DNA from: Odoribacter splanchnicus DSM 20712
GTDB taxonomy: Bacteria; Bacteroidota; Bacteroidia; Bacteroidales; Marinifilaceae
DNA length: 64,000 nt
Assembly (NCBI RefSeq): GCF_000190535.1
Contig: NC_015160.1
Coordinates: forward strand, 4,154,001 to 4,218,000
Reading direction: 5' to 3'
The number at the start of each line of letters is the position of its first letter. Position 1 is the stretch's first letter. The notes under the pieces are model-generated. The model saw only the letters and a program-made list of their open reading frames with translations, ran no database searches and was not told the DNA's origin. Of the stretch, positions 9,180-16,862 are shown one piece after another. The position numbers and the translations under genes are program-made.

Positions 9180-11042
9180 TTACCAAAATCTGATTTTTCC
9201 ATTTTCATAAGTAAACAGGCTACCGTTTCTGTTTCGGGTTCTGTCTTTTACCTGAAAAAGGGCTGATGAGGGGACTCGATTGAATTCGATGACATGGTCG
9301 GTAGCGGTTGTTACTCCTGCTGTTTGCCATTGGCCTTCGTCAAAATAACATAGCTCGTATTCGTGACCGACACAAATGTTCTCGCCGTCGTTGAAGTTCA
9401 GATAAACGATCTCCGAAACGGATACCGGATGGCCGAAATCATAGCCGAACCATTTCCGGATGGCCTTATTGCTAGCGGGGTCGTGGTCGGTCAGATTACG
9501 ATAGAAGGTCGTGTCCGGACCGATAGGAACGCCATGAAGTGCTTCGCCTGAAGAGTCATAGAAATGGAGTTCGGCGAGATTCGAAATTCCGAACTGTGGA
9601 CTGATCCGCCAATAGCGTTTTTTATAATGCTTGTCGGGGCGTATGGTATCCTGGTAATAATAAGGTGATTCCTGGATGGTAAATACGGTGTCAGCGTGGA
9701 GAAAAACACTGTCGTCTGCGCATTCGATACGGGCATTCTTCAGGTAATATCCCATATAATCGGTTTCGGCGGAATAGGGTTGTAACCTCCTGATATGCAG
9801 AGCTTGCAAATGAGTTTTATCAGTTCGGAACGGTGTAATTTGGCCGTTATTGTTCAGTATAAACGGTGGGGCGAAAGCTTGTATCCGGTTATCGGGATAA
9901 TATACCGGTAAATAGATACAATTTCGTCCCAGTTTGTTGAAATATCCCTTTCCCTTTTGGATAGGGCTATAGGCTACAGGCTGCCAGGTTACATCATCGT
10001 AAACTGCCAGATAAGCATACTCAGTATGGACGGTTGCCGGAATATCGATACTGATGTCTGCCGTATGCAGATAAAGATCGGTAACATCTTTATTGAAAGG
10101 ATCCTTAAAAAAAGGAGGGACATATTCCTTGGTCTCCGGCAGGGGATTTGAGGAAAAGGTTTGCCGGTAGATTTTACCGATTCGTAAATTGGCTATAGAA
10201 CTCGTATTGATATGATTGATCCGCGGGTCTTGGGTGTAAAGCCAATAAGTGACTTTATCCTGGCGTCGCTGGATAGCTGAAAAGTCGGTTGCAGCCGGAA
10301 TACCGGCAACCCTGTATTGTATCAAAGAGGCTTTTGTATTGTTCGGGTCCAACATTAGCAGATTGTAGAGTTCCTTGTCGTTTTGTGGAGGAAAGGAAGA
10401 AAAATTCTGTTTTGCCAGATATTGATTAAGAGCCTGGATGGAATGCCGGCAATCGTCGTAGTAACATTTGGCATATTCGATGCTTTGCCAGAAGGTGGAA
10501 TCCAATAGGAGTGTGCTCAGTTCTTCGGGCATTTCACGGCCGATCCGGTAAGGCAGAAGATATTCACAAAAAGTTTCGAAATCGATATGAGCGAGCCAGG
10601 GGCAGGAAGTCTTTAAGGCAAAAACGGCTCGAATATGCCGGATTAAAAAGTCGGCTTTTATCTGTTTGATATCCTCAACCGGTGTAAAATCGGGACACAA
10701 ACCAGGATGTTCTGCCGGATAAGTCAAAAGTATTTTCCGGGTGAGAGGTGACAGGTTTTTCAGCGTATCCAGCCGTTTTAAATAAGATTGAAAGTCTTTC
10801 GGTGAGGGGCTCCAATGACCGGGCATGTTTTCAATCAGGAAAATTGCAGCTTTTAAGTACAGACTATCCGATGGATTTTGAGAGAAATGATGTAATACCT
10901 TTTCCAGTTCCTGGCGGTTAGAGCCGCTTAGACTCAATGCTTTTTCCAGACGGGGATTATCGTTTCCTGTCCGATTACAGCTTATCCATATAAATAAGCA
11001 ACATCCGAAAATCCAGCCTGTTCTCCAACTTTTGATTGGCAT
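9180..11042 (-). CDS. Transglutaminase-like lipoprotein lacking catalytic Cys and His (paralog 2, probable pseudoenzyme)
   Basis: This 620-residue lipoprotein (leader ending WISC) is collinear with the product at 7321-9168. It shares QELEKVLHHFSQNP, FLIENMPGHW, FETFCEYLLPYR, a KAS-IQYRVAGIPAATDF segment, DPFNKDVTDLY and the C-terminal beta-sandwich. At the position of the partner's Cys222 it has Asp232 (LDPNNTKAS), and where the partner has GRHYW it has KVTYW (Thr265); only the Asp (Asp272, in QDPRIN) is kept. The fold is therefore conserved while the predicted triad is broken. It is the upstream gene of the pair. A binding or regulatory partner role is a reasonable inference. Nothing else is recognisable in 11043-11341 apart from A/T-rich sequence. 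Confidence 0.72.
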   Translation of the reverse strand: MPIKSWRTGWIFGCCLFIWISCNRTGNDNPRLEKALSLSGSNRQELEKVLHHFSQNPSDSLYLKAAIFLIENMPGHWSPSPKDFQSYLKRLDTLKNLSPLTRKILLTYPAEHPGLCPDFTPVEDIKQIKADFLIRHIRAVFALKTSCPWLAHIDFETFCEYLLPYRIGREMPEELSTLLLDSTFWQSIEYAKCYYDDCRHSIQALNQYLAKQNFSSFPPQNDKELYNLLMLDPNNTKASLIQYRVAGIPAATDFSAIQRRQDKVTYWLYTQDPRINHINTSSIANLRIGKIYRQTFSSNPLPETKEYVPPFFKDPFNKDVTDLYLHTADISIDIPATVHTEYAYLAVYDDVTWQPVAYSPIQKGKGYFNKLGRNCIYLPVYYPDNRIQAFAPPFILNNNGQITPFRTDKTHLQALHIRRLQPYSAETDYMGYYLKNARIECADDSVFLHADTVFTIQESPYYYQDTIRPDKHYKKRYWRISPQFGISNLAELHFYDSSGEALHGVPIGPDTTFYRNLTDHDPASNKAIRKWFGYDFGHPVSVSEIVYLNFNDGENICVGHEYELCYFDEGQWQTAGVTTATDHVIEFNRVPSSALFQVKDRTRNRNGSLFTYENGKIRFW

Positions 11043-11341
11043 ATTCTTTTATCCTTTATGTTTTTCATTTCAAATATAAACAAAAAAAAGTTTTTTTACG
11101 TTTCCAAATGAAAGCTATTGTTTTTAATCGGTTATCATGCGATTTAATTGTCTAAATAAGCTTTGAGGATTTGAAAATTATCTTCGCGTGCCTTTAACCG
11201 TAAAATACTTTCGCATCATTTGAGATACAATATAAATCAACAGGCTCCAGTATTTTATACCTTTTTATTAAATTTTCATTCCAATTCCAAAAAGTATCTT
11301 GGTAAAGACGATCATTTCTTTGTTATGTAGGCTAGTAATAG

Positions 11342-11881
11342 TTATTTGGCAGAATTATTTATTGTTCTTAAATATAGATTCCAAAGTTTTTCATTTTTTA
11401 TTGGGTTTCCAATAATTAAGACCCGATTATCTTGATTAAGTAAAAATGTTTGATATTCTATTTGCTCTGGAAAATTGTTGATTTTATTGATATTATTTTT
11501 GCTGTCATAAAATATAGGGTAATCGAATTTATTTTTTTTACATATGATATCAATTTTTTTGGGATTAGGAGTTTGCACAACAAAGATAAACGATAAACTA
11601 TCGGTATATTTTTGACTTTCTTTAATTAATTTATACCATTCGTATAACTGGAGTTTACATTCTGTACATGCTGTGGAATCAACATATAAAAGAATTTTAT
11701 ATTTCTTGTTGAGTAAATAATTACATGCAGTATCTTTACCCATGATTTTTGATTGGAGTGAATATGGAAAAATAATTTCTTTATTTTGCCATTCTTTTAC
11801 TATTTGAGATATTTCTTTATTTGTATAACCACATGAAATACAAAGAAAAAAAAGGAATATTTTAAAATATTTTAATTTCAT
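11342..11881 (-). CDS. Thioredoxin-like lipoprotein with CTEC motif (module B)
   Basis: This 179-residue lipoprotein (lipobox CISC, Cys17) has a thioredoxin-like core with YKILLYVDSTACTEC (Cys72, Cys75), a strand LSFIFVVQ, YPIFYDS and a terminal NRVLIIGNP. It is a paralog of the product at 1462-2025. It is the last gene of module B and starts 3 bases after the stop of the upstream gene. The gene is strikingly A+T-rich. An envelope thiol-disulfide role is inferred from the CxxC and from the Cys-rich peptide encoded in the same operon; no redox partner is visible. Confidence 0.75.
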   Translation of the reverse strand: MKLKYFKIFLFFLCISCGYTNKEISQIVKEWQNKEIIFPYSLQSKIMGKDTACNYLLNKKYKILLYVDSTACTECKLQLYEWYKLIKESQKYTDSLSFIFVVQTPNPKKIDIICKKNKFDYPIFYDSKNNINKINNFPEQIEYQTFLLNQDNRVLIIGNPIKNEKLWNLYLRTINNSAK

Positions 11882-11884
11882 GAT

Positions 11885-13315
11885 TCAATTATCGTTTAAT
11901 AAATTAAAAATTTTCTTTTGTGCGTGTTGAATCCTTTGTAAAAATTGTGTATCACTACTATTATGAAGGTATTCCAAAATATATTGTTCAGGATAATAGG
12001 GTTTGCTACTATGATCATTGAATTGTTGCTCAATGTCCATATAGCAATTAAGTTCTTGAATGGCTTTTTGCGTTGGGATAGGTTCTGGTAGATGTTGAAA
12101 TATTTCAGAATTGTATTTGCCACATGGATTTATTGCTGCATATTTTATTATATTTTCGAATTGTTTGTTGGTATGGAAAGTTATTGGTTTGTATGTTTGA
12201 CATACAAATGCTTCTTTTTCTTGTAAACAATTTTTCGCAGGATTACGTCTTGACGGTTTTTCGATGGCGACAAATTTATTACTCATGTTATGTTTCCATA
12301 TTGTTTTTTGTAAACAAGATGCTATATAAGGATAATTGTTAGCATCATATTCAATGCTGATTTCTGCTTGAGTGAGAAAGGGGGGATTTGCCCTTTTTAG
12401 ATTTGTCAATAATATTAAATTGTATTCAATATTATCAAACTGTATTTTTTTTAAACGTCCTTGACAAATTGTGAGTGTCCCATTACAAAAAATACGTGTA
12501 TTGGAGGGAAATGCATCTTTTTTTGTTTGAAAAGAAAAAACGTAATTTTCATTTTCATATTCGATCAAGTGGTAATTGTAACTGGAATTTTGAAAGAATA
12601 AAGGACCGAATTTTAATGTTGCTCTAATTAATGTAAATATTTTTTGGACACCAGCGTCGTAGTTTATAACTGAACCATTTATTGCGATATGATGTAGTGT
12701 ATCAGAACCGTTAGGTTCTAAATTATAACTTCTGGCCGTGTATTCAGGTACGAATGAAAATTTGTAATTCAAATCCCATTTACCTTTCGCTTTTGTATTT
12801 CCGGTAGTAAAAAAATAACCATATTCTTTTCGTAATTCTACTGCTTTATTTTTACATTCTGTAATTTTCATATACAGCCCTCTACCATATATAGAATATG
12901 TATGGCCTGTTGGATGAGATTTCAGATAACTAGCTGCTTTTTTTAAAATTTTAGTTGGATGAATTCCTTTTACATTGGCTTCGGTTAATAAATATTGTTT
13001 TTCTTGAAGTGTAATTGTTGTGTCATGCAAAAGTTCGGAAATAGGTATAAGAACTGAATAATAGCCTAGTGCTTGTAATTGAACAGAATCTTTAGAATTA
13101 AAATTTTCTATATTGATTATGCACTCACCGTCCTCATTGGTTGTCTCAAGTAAGTATTTTGTACTATTTTGTAATAAATATACTCCAGGAAGCCTTTGCT
13201 TTTGAGAATCTATTACTCTTATGTTTATGGATATTGGACTTGTATTCGACCCAAAACAAATGAGATTATTTCCCAATGTACACAGAAGAATTGTGAATAA
13301 AAAAATTGATTTCAT
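11885..13315 (-). CDS. Exported protein with carboxypeptidase-regulatory-like domain (module B)
   Basis: This 476-residue protein has a cleavable-type signal peptide and then a small beta-sandwich: INIRVIDSQKQRLPGVYLL, a DGE turn, and LQALGYYSVLIPI. This matches the CarbopepD_reg_2-like domain found at the N-terminus of SusC-type receptors and of several soluble envelope proteins. The remaining 350 residues are mixed alpha/beta with IHPTKILKKAASYLKSHPTGH, as in other Bacteroidetes proteins carrying this domain, but have no catalytic motif I can name. There is no beta-barrel. Its start overlaps the stop of the propeller gene by 4 bases (ATGA type), so translation is probably coupled. Module A lacks a counterpart. 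Confidence 0.68.
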   Translation of the reverse strand: MKSIFLFTILLCTLGNNLICFGSNTSPISINIRVIDSQKQRLPGVYLLQNSTKYLLETTNEDGECIINIENFNSKDSVQLQALGYYSVLIPISELLHDTTITLQEKQYLLTEANVKGIHPTKILKKAASYLKSHPTGHTYSIYGRGLYMKITECKNKAVELRKEYGYFFTTGNTKAKGKWDLNYKFSFVPEYTARSYNLEPNGSDTLHHIAINGSVINYDAGVQKIFTLIRATLKFGPLFFQNSSYNYHLIEYENENYVFSFQTKKDAFPSNTRIFCNGTLTICQGRLKKIQFDNIEYNLILLTNLKRANPPFLTQAEISIEYDANNYPYIASCLQKTIWKHNMSNKFVAIEKPSRRNPAKNCLQEKEAFVCQTYKPITFHTNKQFENIIKYAAINPCGKYNSEIFQHLPEPIPTQKAIQELNCYMDIEQQFNDHSSKPYYPEQYILEYLHNSSDTQFLQRIQHAQKKIFNLLNDN

Positions 13316-14481
13316 AAATCATTTAAATTGAAACGGTAAATAATCATTTGCTCGTTATCATAATCCAATGGACCTGAAGCATAAAACCAAGGAGATATGT
13401 ATCCTAGGAATGTGAAATTTTTAGGAGTTTGATAATCTGCAATTAAACAGTTTTGTTGGTAAACCTGTAATCCATCATAAGGAGAATGTTCCCCTTTTCT
13501 ATAAGTTCTAAAGACTAGATCATGATGTGGGTCTATTACTATTGAGTGATAATAACCGAATTTATTTCTATCCTTGGAAAAATTATGTGAAGCATCATTT
13601 AAAGTAAAATATTGCTTATAATTTTGATTCATGTCTTTTCCTGCAATTCCAAAAGAAGTAATTGTTGTATCGCCTAAATTCATACAATATATAAGAGAAT
13701 CTGCTTCATAAGAATAGAGAAATCTTTTTTCATAGGTGTCAAATAATGAAAACTTGAAATTAACAAGATTTTTTTGTTTTTGGTATATTAGAGGGTAGTT
13801 GCAAATTAGTTTTTCAACTTTTCCACTATCTATGGATAATAAAGCCATAGTTAAATTTTCACTATAATATAATCCAGTGTTCTTACCTTCATAACCATTT
13901 ATATATTTTGTGTCTGAACTAACTGGGAATAATAGATAATTTTCTCCCCATTGGCGAAGTCTGTTTTTTGTGTACTCAACCTCATACAATCCAGTATCTT
14001 CGGGTTGAGGGTTTTTTAAAAGTTGTTTTAATGATTTTTGTGAATTCCAGTTTATCCGATATTGATTGATTTTTCTAAAACAAGAGTCTAAAAGGAATAA
14101 ATTCCATTGCTCATCCATTATGAAAAATCTGTTGTTTGTAATAGGAGTTATTTGGTCGATTCCTAACACTTCATTTGGGCCTCTTCCTTGGCTTAATTTT
14201 GAGGTTATATAATGTCCTTGGTTATCGTAAAACAGAATAGAACTAAGGGTTCTGTCTGAGAATCCAATTTTATCATTATAAATGAAAAACTCCCCTTCCA
14301 TTGAAGATTCTTTCCCATCTAATTTTAGGGTATCTAGTTGTAATATTCCTGTTGCTTTTAGATTTTGACAAGATAAATTTTTAATAGTCTTGTAGTTTAT
14401 TTTATGTTCATTTTTATATTCTGGTTTTGAACAAGCAATTAGAAATGGTATTGTTATAAGTGTAAAAAATAATATTTTCAT
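13312..14481 (-). CDS. Six-bladed beta-propeller lipoprotein of NVEALA module B
   Basis: This 389-residue lipoprotein has lipobox LIACS and a propeller body with KLSQGRGPNEVLGIDQI, MDEQWNLFLLD and repeated strand-turn units. It is the counterpart of the product at 321-1436 (GRAPGEY motif). It lies 50 bases after the NVEALA peptide B gene and overlaps the next gene by 4 bases, so peptide, propeller, carboxypeptidase-regulatory-like protein and thioredoxin-like protein form one operon. The gene is A+T-rich like its neighbours. A peptide-binding or scaffold role at the envelope is a guess from context only. Confidence 0.8.
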   Translation of the reverse strand: MKILFFTLITIPFLIACSKPEYKNEHKINYKTIKNLSCQNLKATGILQLDTLKLDGKESSMEGEFFIYNDKIGFSDRTLSSILFYDNQGHYITSKLSQGRGPNEVLGIDQITPITNNRFFIMDEQWNLFLLDSCFRKINQYRINWNSQKSLKQLLKNPQPEDTGLYEVEYTKNRLRQWGENYLLFPVSSDTKYINGYEGKNTGLYYSENLTMALLSIDSGKVEKLICNYPLIYQKQKNLVNFKFSLFDTYEKRFLYSYEADSLIYCMNLGDTTITSFGIAGKDMNQNYKQYFTLNDASHNFSKDRNKFGYYHSIVIDPHHDLVFRTYRKGEHSPYDGLQVYQQNCLIADYQTPKNFTFLGYISPWFYASGPLDYDNEQMIIYRFNLNDL

Positions 14482-14531
14482 GACTTTTTTTTTAAGTTAG
14501 AAAGGAATACTTTCCTTTCTAACAAATTTTA

Positions 14532-14849
14532 CTATTCACAATTACTTTGCCAATTTTTACATAACACCGTTGTTGATCCTTTATAACAATTTCTGCGTAA
14601 AGAGAGGGCGTTAGCTCCAGTACATCTTGCACTACCTCCATCCAGATCTCGGCATCTGCAATAAAAATAATTTGCTTCTTTAAATGAAAAATCAATATTT
14701 ACATCTATCTCACCGGTTGCCAAAGCTTCAATATTAGCTACTCCTAAGCTAAAATTCGATTGATTTTTTTTAAGACTAAAATTGATACCAGTACTTACTA
14801 ATATAGCAAGTAATAGAATGAAGCCTATTTGAAATAATTTTTTTTTCAT
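14532..14849 (-). CDS. NVEALA-family Cys-rich peptide B
   Basis: This is a complete 105-residue member: a basic N-terminus (MKKKLFQ), a hydrophobic leader (IGFILLLAILVSTGI), a short linker, then LGVANIEALATGE. The predicted mature part is about 60 residues with six cysteines, including a CRC pair. The family signature is NVEALA with N/V/I variation. The ALA just before the polar part could be a signal-peptidase-like cleavage site. It is the first gene of module B, so it is probably made in excess over the downstream proteins. Function is unknown; see the findings for the module comparison. Confidence 0.85.
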   Translation of the reverse strand: MKKKLFQIGFILLLAILVSTGINFSLKKNQSNFSLGVANIEALATGEIDVNIDFSFKEANYFYCRCRDLDGGSARCTGANALSLRRNCYKGSTTVLCKNWQSNCE

Positions 14850-14948
14850 ATTTTTTCTTTTTTGTTGGTTATTGCTTTTCTATTTGCGATAATGATAAAT
14901 AAATTTTTCTACATGGCAGCCTCTCTTTCTTTTTTAGGGGGAGGGTGG

Positions 14949-14991
14949 GGACGGAGACCGATTTGGCTTGGGAAGATGGTCAGCTCCGTCC
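14949..14991. terminator. Possible hairpin between modules C and B
   Basis: GGACGGA (14949-14955) and TCCGTCC (14985-14991) pair exactly, with an inner GACC/GGTC helix. It lies downstream of the DUF1573 gene (stop at 15070) and upstream of peptide B. No T-tract follows on the minus strand, so termination is only one possibility. The rest of 14850-15069 has no gene I can support and probably holds the module B promoter. Confidence 0.4.
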
Positions 14992-15069
14992 TTTGCTCCC
15001 GGGTTAAACGTCGGATTATACTTGTGGAGTGTAATCTGATTGTTAATTTTTATCACGTGCTTGAAGCAG

Positions 15070-15495
15070 TTATTCGATTACATTTCCGCACAATTTTAAT
15101 TTCATTATTCCGCTGTCTATATTACACACAATGTCGATGTTCTTCAGAAAATGACCCAGGGAATTCGGGTCGAAGGTGATTTTAATTTCACCTGTTTCTC
15201 CTGGGGCAACCGGACGTTTTTCCCATTCGGCCCCGGTACATCCGCATGATGGACGGACGTCGCGGAGCAGGAGGGGAGTCTGACCGGTGTTGGTGAAACG
15301 GAAAGTCACTTTCCGTTTCTCTCCGTAGCGAATGGTTCCTAATTGCAGGGTGTCCCGCTCAAAACGGATAGTCGTTGGCAACGCATTCATCGCTTGCATA
15401 TCGTAATCCGGCTGAAAGATGAAAAAGGCGGAAACGATGCAACTTAAAAGTAGTAGAAACAGGCTGACTGTCCAATATATTTTTTTTGGTTTCAT
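15070..15495 (-). CDS. Membrane-anchored DUF1573 protein (module C)
   Basis: This 141-residue protein has one N-terminal membrane helix (VSLFLLLLSCIVSAFFIF) and an ASH-like beta-sandwich of the DUF1573 family. The family pattern is seen as TLQLGTIRYGEKRKVTFRF, NTGQTPLLLRDVRPSCGC, PGETGEIKITFDP and a final strand. The SCGC pair is typical of the family. It is 28 bases downstream of the propeller-like lipoprotein and probably ends the module C operon. DUF1573 proteins are common next to NVEALA and TlpA-like genes in Bacteroidales as I recall; their role is unknown. Confidence 0.85.
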   Translation of the reverse strand: MKPKKIYWTVSLFLLLLSCIVSAFFIFQPDYDMQAMNALPTTIRFERDTLQLGTIRYGEKRKVTFRFTNTGQTPLLLRDVRPSCGCTGAEWEKRPVAPGETGEIKITFDPNSLGHFLKNIDIVCNIDSGIMKLKLCGNVIE

Positions 15496-15523
15496 CGTTG
15501 TGTATTTTCATCGGTGAATTGAT

Positions 15524-16516
15524 TCAGTTGTCCAAAACTAGTTTCATCAGACAAGTTTGAGGTTCATGTCCGATAGCATAAAGAACATTTTCAGAAACAT
15601 CTACGGTGATATGCGTTAACGGTGTATCCAAGGCATAAGTTTCGAGTAAAGTGCCTTCCCAATCGAATACCAGTAGCTGGCGGCATTGTTGGAAAGTCCT
15701 GGGGTTTTCGCGATAAGTATGCCCGGAGTAGATCGCATATACTTTTTCAGAGGTGACTGTGATGTCAGTGAAACCGAAGCGGTTATCACGCGAATAAGCT
15801 ACGTCGGGCACCGTTTTTTCGGTGATATATACCCGGGGATGGTGGTAGCAATAGGCTTTGATGCGATCGATATGGTCGCCGGTGATCCGGCAAAATTCAA
15901 GATTACCGCTATACATATCGCCACAGACAAAATACCGGTTGTCGGGACGTACTTTCAGTACGGTGCTGGCGTATAAAATCGCTTTAGTGTCCTCGCGCAG
16001 AGCCGGATAGACCGGGTGTTCCGGATAGGATAAATGAAAACCGAATGTTTTTGTGTCCAGATCATACAACAGATAACGCCCCTGTGTGTAGAGGCCTGTT
16101 GCGATAATATAATTGCCGGCCCGTATAGCCCGCAAGGTATTTAAACTATCGGGTAGCTGTATCACCGAAGAATCACTTGCTCCGGATCGCGTCCGCAGAC
16201 TTGTATGCCGTTCGAGTAGCCGGGAGGTCCTGAAGTTGAAACTGGATAGTGTTACCGGAGTTTCATTATTGGAATTATTCAATGGGATCGCCTTGGTCGT
16301 ATTGTTGTCCGAATAACTAAGGAGAATCTCCTGGCCATTACTGGCTATTTCTGAAACACGACGGGCTTCCCAGGATTGAAGTCCGGAAATGAAACTGCTT
16401 TGTAATGCTTTACCGGCTTTCGGTATCTGATGAGCCGAAGGAACCTCAGATAAGTTGGATTCGTTGCAGGATGATATAAAGAATAGGATCGTGGATAAAA
16501 ATAGTATGTTTTTCAT
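15524..16516 (-). CDS. TolB-like propeller lipoprotein of NVEALA module C
   Basis: This 330-residue lipoprotein has leader FLSTILFFISSC. The body is beta-rich with repeated blade-like segments, for example VLKVRPDNRYFVCGDMYSGN, NRFGFTDITVTSEKVYAIYSGH and a closing VDVSENVLYAIGHEPQTCLMKL. This matches the TolB-like/BF-type propeller lipoproteins of gut Bacteroidetes rather than the DUF5128-like propellers in modules A and B; the GR.PxE motif is absent. It starts three bases after the NVEALA peptide C stop, so co-translation is nearly certain. The ligand is unknown. Confidence 0.72.
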   Translation of the reverse strand: MKNILFLSTILFFISSCNESNLSEVPSAHQIPKAGKALQSSFISGLQSWEARRVSEIASNGQEILLSYSDNNTTKAIPLNNSNNETPVTLSSFNFRTSRLLERHTSLRTRSGASDSSVIQLPDSLNTLRAIRAGNYIIATGLYTQGRYLLYDLDTKTFGFHLSYPEHPVYPALREDTKAILYASTVLKVRPDNRYFVCGDMYSGNLEFCRITGDHIDRIKAYCYHHPRVYITEKTVPDVAYSRDNRFGFTDITVTSEKVYAIYSGHTYRENPRTFQQCRQLLVFDWEGTLLETYALDTPLTHITVDVSENVLYAIGHEPQTCLMKLVLDN

Positions 16517-16519
16517 GGT

Positions 16520-16759
16520 TTAATCTGCTTTCATGTGAATACCTGCATGTAGTTGTCGTTTATAAATGCAAACCCCACCCGCTGATGTGCAATATTTCTT
16601 TGCTTCTTCCAGATTACATTCTTCATAAGCTAAAGCCTCAATATTTTCCAATGATAATATATTCTCGTTTTGATTCATTGAAATGTTGAATATAGAGCTG
16701 AGGGTTAATGCTATTAAAAGCAATAATAGAAATGTTTTTAATTTCTTTTTTGTTTTCAT
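16520..16759 (-). CDS. NVEALA-family peptide C
   Basis: This 79-residue peptide has a basic start (MKTKKKLK), a hydrophobic leader (TFLLLLLIALTLSSIF), a polar linker and then SLENIEALAYEEC. The predicted mature part is about 33 residues with three cysteines, shorter than in peptides A and B. It is the first gene of module C. Its start lies about 100 bases from, and head-to-head with, a histidine kinase gene, so the two share a regulatory region. Confidence 0.83.
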   Translation of the reverse strand: MKTKKKLKTFLLLLLIALTLSSIFNISMNQNENILSLENIEALAYEECNLEEAKKYCTSAGGVCIYKRQLHAGIHMKAD

Positions 16760-16829
16760 GGTAATTATTATTTTTACCTAACAAACGTATAGTAAATCTT
16801 CGGTGTTAAAAAAGAATTTAATAATTATA

Positions 16830-16846
16830 TTGTCCTAATTTTGTCC
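16830..16846 (+). promoter_or_regulatory. Kinase promoter -7 element with TTGTCC direct repeats
   Basis: TAATTTTG at 16836-16843 is a perfect Bacteroidetes -7 element, about 20 bases before the kinase start. It is overlapped by two TTGTCC copies (16830-16835 and 16841-16846) whose starts are 11 bases apart, one helical turn. OmpR-type regulators often bind such direct repeats. I see no clear -33 element. Binding by the adjacent regulator is an inference. Confidence 0.45.
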
Positions 16847-16862
16847 TTTGATTTGTAAACAG

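Noticed and set aside
14532..16759. NVEALA peptides as double-glycine bacteriocins
   Set aside because: The leader lacks a double-glycine site and no peptidase-containing ABC exporter or immunity gene is present; the leaders look like ordinary signal peptides.
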